64,000 nt of DNA from Diaporthe sp. PMI_573 (Eukaryota > Ascomycota > Sordariomycetes > Diaporthales > Diaporthaceae). Of this stretch, positions 22,356-32,142 are shown piece after piece (positions within the stretch are counted from its first letter, which is position 1; the number at the start of each line of letters is the position of its first letter). Location of the stretch: NCBI GenBank assembly GCA_021399435.1, contig JAJTUP010000008.1, forward strand, positions 1,364,001 through 1,428,000, in the 5' to 3' direction. The position numbers and the translations under genes were made by a program. The notes beneath the pieces are model-generated. The model was not told the origin of the DNA and did not search any database. It saw only the letters and a program-made list of their open reading frames with translations.

Positions 22356-22887
22356 ATGGTGAGCGCACGCAGCCTGAATCTGTCGCATGATGGATGTGAT
22401 GGCCGGTCCATCCTTTGGTCGTCGCGCATACGCAAAAAATGGCTGCCGCTAACATTCTACCATCTGCCAGGCTTACCGCCTCATAACCCAGGTCATATTC
22501 ATCGGCAGCCGAGTGGTCGGTCGAGCCTTCGCCGAAGCCTACAAGCAAGCCTCCGCCTCCTCGAGCTACCAAAGGGCACAACAAAAAGCAGGCAATGGTA
22601 CGGGCCGCGCCAACATCTCCTCAGGCATGACGCTGGAGGAGGCCGTCAAGATCCTCAACGTGAAACCACCACAGGGCGGAAAGGCCGACGTGGAGGAGAT
22701 CACGGAGCGTTTCAAGCGCCTGTTCGACGCCAACGATCCGCAGAAGGGCGGCAGCTTCTACCTGCAGAGCAAGATTTTAAGGGCGCGCGAGCGCATCGAG
22801 GCCGAGATTAAGCCCGCCCAGGAAAACATGGCCCACGAGCAAGAAGTGAAGGAGGGATGGAAGCCGAACATCTACAAGGACAAATGA
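22356..22887 (+). CDS. PAM16: Mitochondrial import motor subunit Pam16/Tim16
   Basis: Two exons: the first is only the start codon ATG 22356-22358. Then comes intron 22359-22470 (112 nt, GTGAGC donor, CGCTAAC branch, CCAG acceptor) and exon 2 22471-22887; 139 aa. The protein starts MAYRLITQVIFIGSRVVGRA and carries the degenerate J-like domain (MTLEEAVKILNV..., ITERFKRLFDANDP, GGSFYLQSKILRARERIE). Its DnaJ HPD motif is replaced by the usual non-stimulating sequence. Pam16 binds the J-protein Pam18 at the inner-membrane TIM23 channel and restrains its activation of mtHsp70. The length matches the family. Without the splice the N-terminal membrane-associated segment would lack a start, so the one-codon exon is well supported. 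Confidence 0.93.
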
Positions 22888-23471
22888 TGATGGAGGGGGC
22901 CCCGGGACGGCTGCGGGAGACCCGGAGTGCGGTCTAAAGGGCGTATAATGCGAGGCGGCCTTGATGATGCGCTCTGAGAAAGTGGCATTCACACATGGCC
23001 AGCTTACTCGCTCCGCGACAGTCACACGGTCCCTCGCCCATCAACGACGATTCCAGCCACACCTCGGCCCAATCTTCAACGGAGCAGGATAGTCGGAGAG
23101 GCCTTTCGGAGGCGAATGTGGGGACGCCCCTGCTTCCAACTTACCAGCGCCAGTGGACGCTCCGCTGGCATATGCTGCATATACCACACATCTTCACTCG
23201 ACATTGCAAGGCGTTTATTTGGGTGTGGGTTTCCGGCGCATTGCGAAGGGGTCGCTTTGCCGGCCCCCAGGGCAAGACAGTTGTGCTGTCAATGTGTCAT
23301 AGAATCTTGTGTATATTACGAGTCCCAGAGAGGCGGGTGCAGAAGCCGCGTCAAAATTCAGGCATCATCTAGCGGCATGTCCACACATGATCTATTTACG
23401 TGTGCGCGAAGCCATAGTGACCACCAACTATCCGCCGACGGTGCCCTTTTGTTCCCGGGAGACACATTATC
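22888..23471. other. Convergent spacer between PAM16 and NLR-like gene
   Basis: It contains the 3' flanks of two convergent genes. A plus-strand frame of 125 codons (22995-23372) lacks any recognisable feature and is not called. Confidence 0.45.
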
Positions 23472-26320
23472 CTACGGCCTTGCCGAGATACTTGGCTGGC
23501 CGAGTACGTCCTTCTTTCTGGACTTCTTGCTCGGCCAAATTCGCAGCACTCTTTCCCCAGAGAACACTGCCTTTCTCGACAAGCCCTTGAGGAACTTGAC
23601 TAGCTCGGGATCGACAGGTATATGAGGCTCATCAAGCGTCCCTGGTTGAGAATTCCTAGCCTCTTCCACATAAGCCAACAGCGAGTCCTGCTCTTGGTTG
23701 ACAATGTTTGGCCCATGACAGGTAACCTGGTGCTGTATGAAGTAGCGGAGCTGCAGAGACGCGGCGAAGGACAAGAAGGTCGTTCTCGATCGTTGACTGA
23801 ACTCAAAGCACAGGTCGGACCAATGTGGAAGATTTTGCCAGCCGAGGCGGTCGATCTGGATACTCATCACCCTGTCTAGCTCAAGCAGCAGTTTTGGAGA
23901 TGCTTGCTTCGTCATCTGCTCTGCTTCAAGCGCTCTGTACCCAGCGTAGAGAGCCATTGATCTGATTATGCCGACCGAATCCATGCTGTTATCGAACTTG
24001 AGTCTTTTCAGCGTGTGAATTGACGAGCTGAGTAAGGCGAGGGATGGCTCAAATGATGCGTCCTTCCAGTCTGCGATGTACTGGGACCACGTGTTTGGCT
24101 GGCTATTGTTCCTCCAGTCCGAGGTCAGCCTCTACACACGTCAAGGGGAAAGTGCCGGTCAAGGCATGTGAGGATTTTTGCAGAGAAGAGGGGGCATGGG
24201 AAACGTATGTCCCAGAATGAACGGGGTTAGGACGAACCGAAGAAACTCAACTGCTGAGCGGTGTATGAACCGGATAGTGTTTATGTGCTTGCTCCTGGTA
24301 TCGAAAGTGTCTGGACCATGTGCCAGCCACATGGTGTCCTGTGGCACCGCTTCCACGAAGCCCAAACACCGACTCTGTAGGATTCTCTCCATCGATTCAG
24401 TCGCCCAGGTTAATTCTTCTGGCGGAAGAGGTTCCATCGGTGTTTTCAGAACATCCGCCTCGCCTAGCTCAAATGCATAATGCAGTCCGAGCAGGCTCAA
24501 TTTCCATCTGTCTCGAGTCCCATGATAAGCAAGTTCCAACAATTTTGAGGTTTGGCGGCGGTACGAATCCGGAACCCGCTTCAGCATCATCTGGTAGAGC
24601 TCATCCAGGTCAGTTGGGAGGTTGCGCAGACGCAGCTGCAAGTCGGCAACACTATCTCTGTTCATGAGGCCTTCCAGTAGGCTCTGAACAACAAGGCGTA
24701 CCCAGAGGAAGACGCCTGCAGATGCTTCAACAATCTCTTCCATCAACGCTGTCGACTCCTCTGGATGAGACGTGAGAAGCCTCTGCATCCGGGAGTCATG
24801 TTGCATCTTGTCGTTCACGTAGAAACTGATGTCCTCGTGAGTGAGCTGATGGAGCCGCAGCCGCGCGCTGGCGGCGAATGCGTCCTCGAAAACGGCCCAA
24901 GGGCGGCTGGATATAACTGCCTTGACGTTCTCCCGCTGGCAGATGGCCTTGAGGATCTCGGCCAGGTCGCTCATCTCGGTGCTCACGGCGTCGTATTCGT
25001 CGAGCCCATCTATCGAGAGAAAGAAGCGTGCGTCAGGCGAGTGCTGGAAGATCCTATTCAGCGCCATCAACAGCTCGTTGCGGCTTGGTTCGAACGAGGC
25101 AGGCCGCTTCGATGATAATTGCATTGACTCAAAGCGCTCAGGGAACGCAATTTTGATGCGCTCCGTCTCCAGTGCGAGGTTCCGGGATCCAAGATGAGTG
25201 AAGAATCTCTGTTCCTCGTCCTGCCAAAATACGGGTTCAGGCTTTTGATGTGAGGTGCTCATCAGCGCGAGAACGAGAGACCTGAGCAATCCTATTTCCG
25301 ACTTTTGCATGTCTGTGCCGAGATAGTAGAAGTAGAAAGAAGCTTTGAATATTCTTCGTCCTGCCGCCCATTCCGCCAGGGCCTCGTCCAGCTTTGGGTC
25401 CGAGTTGATGTACTTCATGAGGGTGCTCTTCCCAGATCCAGCTTTCCCGGTGATCCAGTATGTTCCGCATCCTTTCTCACGAAATGGTTGAAATCATCCC
25501 AAGGTACTGCCTTCTCAGCTGGATTATCTTGGAACACCCATTCCAGAGTTCCCTTGTGAGGGGACCATATTCCTTGTTGTCGCTCCTCCATAGTCGGATA
25601 CCACAGCGAACTTCGAAACGCGCGGTCCATATTCCAAAGCAGGTTCTTGGAACTAGGTCCACTAAGAATGATGGGATCTTGGTCGCCGGGCTCGCCCTTG
25701 CCCAGGCTAGCCATAATCTCCTGATGCCGCCTCGCAGCTTGTCGGTCACTGTCCAACTGGGCAGAAAGGATGGCATCGAGACCGACTTGGCTCCCAAGGA
25801 ACGTCTTTGCGATTTCTCTCGTCTGTGCATCCAAAGCCATGAACGCCTCACAGGTCAAAGTTGACTGTGCATCCAATTTATCCCTCAGACTGACCACGAC
25901 GCGGAAGTTGAGCTCGTCACGAATGTTTTTTAGCCTCTGCTCTGCTTCATCTATCTCACGTTTCCGCAAGAGGGTAAAACCTGTCTTCTTGATGACGTTC
26001 AAAATTCCCAAGTCCTTGGGCCGAACCTTGTCCATGAGGTCAGAGACCTGTGACGCTGTCGTTACCGCCTTAGATGCGAGTCCGATGATCTCCATGTCGG
26101 CCTCATCGTGCTGAAGTTCCTTGCCAACTGAAGGATCCCCGATCGAGTCGCGAAGGCGCCCAGCTGTCTTTTGAAGATCCCTGCTTAGCAGGAATAGTTC
26201 ACCATGGCGTTCAGTGCTTCCCTTTTCCTTGATTTGCGTAGCAGTTGAGAGGACCTCGCCCGTGAAACTGATGACCGCGAAGATGTTGGCGACGAGACTT
26301 AATGCTGAGATTGGGTCCAT
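23472..26320 (-). pseudogene. NACHT NLR-like (STAND) gene with a frameshift before the P-loop
   Basis: The N-terminal part from ATG 26320 (MDPISALSLVANIFAVISFT...) resembles the HeLo-like N-terminal domain of fungal STAND proteins. The NACHT domain follows: P-loop TYWITGKAGSGKST (25455-25415), FFLSIDGLDEYD (Walker B), VKAVISSRPW, then helical regions (MEEIVEASAGVFLWVRLVVQ) and FIHRSAVEFLR. The first frame runs to 25415 but changes phase: FNHF lies in one frame and REKGCGTYWITGK in another, so one base appears lost at about 25478-25485. A second break is probably a real intron, 24237-24103 (135 nt, GTTCGT donor, CTGAC branch, AATAG acceptor), joining VEFLR to QPNTWSQYIADW in frame. The last exon ends at 23472 without ankyrin, WD or TPR repeats. 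Such proteins act in allorecognition and programmed cell death. If the frameshift is a base-calling error the gene is intact, at about 900 aa. Confidence 0.75.
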
Positions 26321-27752
26321 GGCTAGGAATCTTTGGAAGGATTCCGTCAGGCTGGGGTTGTTGGTATCGAGATGGAGTCAGTGTATCTGTCGTCGGCCAA
26401 AAGCCGCGCACACTTCCCAGACCAGAGTTTTAGGCCATGCTTGTAGAGGTGAGCGCGAGACTTGTGTATATCGTGGTTGGGTAAGGTAGAGAAGAGACTC
26501 GAATAAACTTCTTTGATGCTCATCCCAGTTGCTTTTCATCCAGAGGAGCGAGGTGGATGCCGGCAAAGCTCTGGCAACACGTCCCTCCGCCCGCGGCGCG
26601 GCATGAGAGTACTCACGTCTGGGGACTCGTAATGTCTGCTGCAGACAGTATGATAACTGCACTGCTGCCACTTGAGAAGGCTTTTTGAGGCCCTCAGGCT
26701 CGATAGTGGTGGTTTGGGCCGCTACACCATGGAAGAAAGGACAGCGGTAGCTGGAAAAATATAATCACGGCAGACTATGTGCTGAGCCCATCCACTAGTC
26801 CTGCAAGCAGCGCATAACTAGTATGTCGCCAGTCACAGCTGTGGGGCAGTGCTGCGACATGCTTCGGTGAGCTGAAAGCAGGGGTCCTGGATATCTGCGC
26901 AAGCAACTGGCTGACATGTTGGGGGGGGGGGGTTTCGCCGGCGATTATAGCCGTTACACCATCATACACCAAATCTCTAGCTTAGTGATATATTATTCTG
27001 TACAGCTTCTGATTATAAACGAGTGTGGTCAACCTCATGTCCAACCTGGCTGGAGATTGATAAACTGTTGTCAAAACGAAGGCACCTGGGCATCATTCGA
27101 GAGAGTAGGCGCCGTCTTTTGAGCGACAGCGATGGCGATCGCACCCCAAAGGTCGTATTCAGGTCTTGACTATAACTTCTAGAGGATATTTGGATCAAGG
27201 CAACTTCAAAGAATTCGTCACCAAAGTAAATTCGCAAAAGTATCTCAAGTTTCTGTGCAATGAGAAGGTCGTCGTGCACAATTGCAGAGTGAGACATTAC
27301 CCTCCATGTACCACCCGAGCAGGCAGTGAATAGGGGGCCAGCGAATGGGCTCCGTATGCTTATTTAAAAGAAATCGCCCCCTGAGCCCATTCTTCAAGTA
27401 ATTTATGTCCACATACGCCCACTTCGGATAGGTAAAGAAATCACACATTTGGCGAGTCCCACTCGTCCCTGTCACGAGCATCACCGGTGAGATGAGGCAC
27501 CCCGGAAAACATGTACCAACCGAGCAGATTTGTTGACTTGAAATCGCTTGGGCCAAAGCCAATGCCAGCAAACGCTGAAGTGTACAAGAACATGCACTAA
27601 CAATCAAGTTTCCATACAACAATCCCACTACAGTTACGTACCGAGTTATCGCGGGCTTGTAGAGATGGGTTCAAAATTTGATTCTTATTATTTCAGTATT
27701 AGTTCCCTAAGCCAGAGTAGGACCTGCTATCTGCGGGATGGATCAGGCCGCC
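26321..27752. other. Intergenic region, no gene seen
   Basis: Only short frames. Minus-strand fragments at 27013-27628 switch frame and match nothing I know. A 12-G run occurs at 26921-26932. Confidence 0.4.
26921..26932 (+). repeat. 12-G homopolymer tract
   Basis: A run of 12 G in noncoding DNA, equal in length to the one at 21849-21860. Confidence 0.9.
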
Positions 27753-29220
27753 TTAGTAGCGTTGTTGTGCCTGATAACTGTTCATTTCCTTGTCGACTCC
27801 CTTTGTCTTCTTCCCGCCAAAGAGCCGAAGCAGGAGCTTGATCCAGGTCTTGCAGTCCGCCACGAACTCCTGCACCTTGAGCGAGATAGCCAATAGAGCC
27901 ATGATGATGAAGGCGGCCCAGGACATCCACTTGAGCGTCGAGCTCGACTCGACGGTGATGTCGACAACTCCGACGCCGAGGCCCACGACGTACGCCACAA
28001 GACCAATGACCGTCAAAATGACGCTACCCAGCAGCAGGAAGAAGGCGGCGGCAGCGGCAATGACGCCGCACAGGCCGAAAATCTTGGAGTCCACGCTCTC
28101 GTGGTCCTTGAAGCTCGCGACGGTGACGGCGAGCAGGATGAGGAGCAGCAGGCAGGTGAAGAAGGCGGCGAGGGCGTACATGACGACGATGGGGATGAAG
28201 AGCAGGTTGACGGTCCAGGAGGAGAGCTCGGCGCCGGCCTTGTGGACCAGCCGGTCGACCGTGTTGACGCCGTTGTCGACGGGCTCGCGGATGGCGAGCT
28301 GGGCGCCCTCGGGCACGAAGAAGACGCCCAGGGCCTTGGCGAGCACCGCGCCGGGCTGGAAGCCGAAGATGGTGCCGTTGTTGGCGGTCTCGTTGAAGGA
28401 GCTCTCGCCTGATGAGAAGAGGCGGGTGCACGACACGGAGGTGGAATTTGAGTCGGTCGAATTCGCGCCCGCGAGGGTGGCGTTGCCGCCGCTGCAGTAC
28501 GTCGTCAGGTGAAGCGACATGGTCCTGGGGATGTCGATGTCCTCGAGAGCACTAGCGGCCTCCTGCAGCCACTTGTTCAGGGCGTCCTGGATGGTTCCGA
28601 GGACCTTCTCCATGAGGCCCATGACGGCGTTCTCGAGGTCGTCGAGCTTGTCGCCGATCTCGCCGATGATCTCGTCAGCCTTGGCCTCGGCGGCTGTGGC
28701 GACGGCCCCGGCCGCTGACTCGACTTTTGAGGCGGCGCCAGACGCAAAGGATTCGACCGAGTCCGCGGCATCACCGGCCTTATCTGCAACGCCGCTGACG
28801 AAGTCTCCGAAACCCCTTCGGGTCTTGGTGGCGTCTTGGCTGTCCACGAGGGTGATCTGTGGGGGGTTGAAGCGGGCGAAGTTGCTCATGTCTATCTACC
28901 AAAATGTTAGCACAGGAACCCAACCAGGTATTTCATGAATATTCTTCCATCCATCATCCATCACTTACTGTTATCAGCGAAAGGTCGCTGCTTCCATCGC
29001 CGTGCCTTCCGGCGGCGAGGATGATGATTGTGAGGACCAGCACGGCGATGGTGAGTGCTAGCGAAGCACCGAGCCGGACCATCCTGAAGATGAATCTTTT
29101 GGACTTGTCCGGGGACTTGGAATCTTGTGCTGGCTTTTCCGAGTAGGCCACTGCAGTTGATCCCTCTGAAGGCCTGCCGTAATAGGGCTGGTCACCCTGT
29201 CCTTGGTTCGTGTAGTCCAT
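27753..29220 (-). CDS. Four-TM SUR7/PalI-like membrane protein
   Basis: Two exons, 29220-28969 and 28895-27753; intron 28896-28968 (73 nt, GTAAGT donor, GCTAAC branch, GGTAG acceptor, phase 0); 464 aa. Layout: cytosolic N-terminus of about 45 residues, TM1 (LGASLALTIAVLVLTIIILA), then a long external loop. The loop has an amphipathic Ala/Glu/Lys-rich helix region (repeating DKAGDAADSVESFASGAASK-like units), several N-glycosylation sites (NAT, NST, NET, NGT) and paired Cys. Three more TMs follow between about residues 320 and 430, then a short basic cytosolic tail (GGKKTKG). TM1-loop-TM2-4 is the layout of SUR7/PalI proteins of cortical patches and pH sensing, but I do not see the full GxxxC signature, so the family call is tentative. 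Function in membrane organisation or stress sensing is inference. Confidence 0.7.
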
Positions 29221-30621
29221 TTTGAGGGTTGATAGACCGGCTATCCAAGCAGATGTGTACGTGTATTAAAAGATGGGGGTATCGAGAATGAAAGAGAAAA
29301 AAAAAAGAGTGCCGAAACGGAAAGATCGGTCTTTGGTCGGATGTCTAAAATGTGAAGTTGGACGAGGAAATACTCGAGAGAAATGAAGCAAAGATGTATG
29401 CCGGCAGAGGCGTGTAAGCCTTCTAATACCAAGGACGAACAGGAGGTTGAGAACACCCTTTGATGAGAAACCACCAACAAGCAAGTACTGAAACGGGCCA
29501 GACGTATTTGTAGAAGATGCAGGCTCGGGACCCCAAGCCAGAGATGAGGTCCTTTGGGGTCCCGAGGCCTCTTGAACAAAGACTCAAAGAAGCAGGACAA
29601 TGGGAGTGGCAGAAGGGCGAGACTGCAGCAGCTCACAGGACCATTGGCTCTCGTGTGCTCGGCCTAGAGTTGCAATACGCGCCAACTGGGGTCCGCCCAG
29701 GGCCCACCCGCCGCCGCGGCCCCACACCCAGGACACCCTGCAGCGCTTCTGGGGTCTCGGCCTCATGCCAAACACATTGTGGCCAATGGCACAATCGTTT
29801 CTGTTTCAATCCCGCGAGCCGCCCGCCAATCAACCGCCCGACGTGCCTGACTGTTCGCGCCCACCGCCTTGAAACAGACGACGATGTCGACGACGACTGT
29901 CACCAGACACTCGTTGGGCCACTCTGCCACTCCAGCCTCGACTTGCCAGCGGGCAGTGCACCTGCAGCTTTGGGTGCACCTGCAGCTTCAGGATCAAGGG
30001 GTACCCAGCATGACTGGCTGCGGTAGACTGTTCTTCTCGGGCAGTCAAGTCTGGGAGCCCAACAGAAGCAAGGAGAGCCCACATGGTGTTTCCATCTCGT
30101 CTACTCGCCTGGACAAAGGTAAAATAATCAGCTGTGCTAAGGGACCTAAGCATACAAAATTCCTACAAATCGGTATGGAGACTTGCTACCACCACGTCAT
30201 CGTCCTGTCTACGTACAGCCAGATTCACTGCTGGGTAGCACCAATGCCACACCCGTTGCATATAAGCTCTCTCACCCACACCATCAAAAGATCCTAGTCC
30301 TGGAACAGCTGCAATCATTTTCATTACAGAAATATATATGGCTATCTATACCGCGCCATTGAGGCTTCATGAGCAACCTTGTGCATACCCATATAATCCG
30401 AGTCCAGATTCCCTTCCCATCAGCCGCAATAGAACCAAACTCCTACCAAAATTGACTACCATATTTAGGGATTATATACGACTGGCAAACGCTCATTCTG
30501 CGCCATTTTGATCTTTCAACCTTGAGGTTCCAATATAACCACCCATCCCACCATGTACGCACTTACGCCATCGCTATAAACAACCATCGCGTACGACTTG
30601 ATGCCTAATCAGCCAACGCCC
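29221..30621. other. Intergenic region, no gene seen
   Basis: It contains the promoter of the SUR7-like gene and the 3' flank of the next gene. A 15-bp direct repeat lies at 29956-29988. No frame has supporting features. Confidence 0.45.
29956..29988 (+). repeat. Two copies of a 15-bp sequence at 18-bp period
   Basis: GTGCACCTGCAGCTT occurs at 29956-29970 and 29974-29988, in noncoding DNA. The meaning is unknown. Confidence 0.85.
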
Positions 30622-32142
30622 CTAAGGAAGATCCTCCTCCATCTGCCGCGCGAGCTTAGGAAACGCCAGCAGCACCTCGTCTTCGGGCGTCGAAAACACA
30701 AAGCTCTCGCGCCACGAAGTCCCCAGACCCCTCCCGTCGCCCCGGGAGAACGTGTAGGGCGGCGGCCGGGGGAAGTTGGCCAGCGTGCTGCGCAGGCCCG
30801 ACGCGTCGGTCGTCCCGCTGGCGCGCTGCGTCGCGGTTCCCGTGCCCCGCGATGTCCTCGCGCCGATCGTCACGTACTCGGCAAAGTCGAACGTCGCGTC
30901 GGAGCTGTACATGCTGCTGCTGTTGGTCGCTGTCATGCTTCTGCTTCTGCTTCCGCTCCCAGTCCCGGCTCCGGTGCCGGTGCCGCTCCTCCAGCCGGCC
31001 CTGCGGTCCGCTTGCTGAACGGGGACCGGCTGCTTGCGCGAAGGCGCCTGCCATGACCGGCTTCGGGCCAGCGTCGCCCTGCCCGCGAGCCTCAGCGGCC
31101 GGGGCAGCAGGACCGTGTCGCGGATGACGGGGTTGAGATAGTCTGACAGCCGGATGCTGGCCCTCGGCGTCACCGGGAGGCTGGGGTATCGGCTGACCAG
31201 GCGTCGGGACGGCCGGAAACATATCGGGACTTGTTCGGATGTGGTCGTGACGACTGACGGGTCTGTTATCTGAGGCGTATCGCTCGCAAAGCTCTCAGCG
31301 GCACTGGCGGTCTTGTCGTCTGAGCCGAACAGGCCCCCGTGGGCGACCATGCCGCGCTCCGCGTCGTCCATCGTGAAGCCCGAATCGGAGAGACTCGTGA
31401 ATCCTTCACTTTTTCGTATCCTCCGCCGTACACGCCTGTAGCAATACAGTGTAAGCACTGCCACCAGCAGGACGGCTCCGACTGTGCCGCCTGCGATGCC
31501 TCCCTTTTGCCCAGCGTCTGATATGGGAACCGAGTACCGTGCCATGGCAGCCGTCGGTGTCGGAGTTCCGGTACAATTGTCGGTGTCGACATAAACTGTA
31601 GTTGTCTCCCTTATCGTGGTCGTAAGACCTGAAGTCGCGGTGGCATTGCCCACTCCTCTGCGTAATTGCGTTCTCAAGAAGGGTGCTTCTGTGACTGTGC
31701 TGCTTGCTGCACCATCCTCCGCCAGCTCAATTGCTTGGAGGACCGTGGATGGTGTGGGAATCGCGGTGGGTCCGCTGGACGGTAGGAGTGTTGCAACCGT
31801 GGAGCTTGATATCACTTTGCTCGAATGTGCTGTTGGTGGGAGTGCTGCCTGTATAGGTAGCACATCTCGCAAAGGACTCCAAGTCTTCCTTTGGGTTCCA
31901 TCAAACGCGAGTTTGCTGCCTGTAAGGCGTTCTTCACCTCCACCTCTCCCTCCTTGTATCGTGTTCGGTTGAGGTGTGCTCCGACGGGATATCTTGAAGG
32001 ATAATAACGGATTGATTGTCACGCATACAGCCACATGAAGGCAGGCTGCGAAGGCGTAGAACACGCATGCGAGCAACATCGTGTGCCCACAGGCATTGTG
32101 TTGTATTGTGGTAGAAAGGTAACGGAGTGCTGAACGAGACAT
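30622..32142 (-). CDS. Single-pass membrane protein with Ser/Thr-rich ectodomain (sensor-like)
   Basis: Single exon, 506 aa from ATG 32142. A second ATG at residue 22 (MLLACVFYAFAACLHVAVCV) would start directly with a signal peptide and may be the true start. The ectodomain to about residue 210 is Ser/Thr/Pro-rich with NAT and NCT sites. One transmembrane helix (GGTVGAVLLVAVLTLYCY, about 214-235) is followed by a stop-transfer cluster (RRVRRRIRK). The cytosolic half is long, basic and Ser/Arg-rich, with proline motifs (FPRPPPYTFSRG) and an acidic C-terminus. This is the layout of fungal Mid2/Wsc-type cell-wall stress sensors, but there is no WSC or other named domain, so the role is inference. 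Confidence 0.75.
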   Translation of the reverse strand: MSRSALRYLSTTIQHNACGHTMLLACVFYAFAACLHVAVCVTINPLLSFKISRRSTPQPNTIQGGRGGGEERLTGSKLAFDGTQRKTWSPLRDVLPIQAALPPTAHSSKVISSSTVATLLPSSGPTAIPTPSTVLQAIELAEDGAASSTVTEAPFLRTQLRRGVGNATATSGLTTTIRETTTVYVDTDNCTGTPTPTAAMARYSVPISDAGQKGGIAGGTVGAVLLVAVLTLYCYRRVRRRIRKSEGFTSLSDSGFTMDDAERGMVAHGGLFGSDDKTASAAESFASDTPQITDPSVVTTTSEQVPICFRPSRRLVSRYPSLPVTPRASIRLSDYLNPVIRDTVLLPRPLRLAGRATLARSRSWQAPSRKQPVPVQQADRRAGWRSGTGTGAGTGSGSRSRSMTATNSSSMYSSDATFDFAEYVTIGARTSRGTGTATQRASGTTDASGLRSTLANFPRPPPYTFSRGDGRGLGTSWRESFVFSTPEDEVLLAFPKLARQMEEDLP

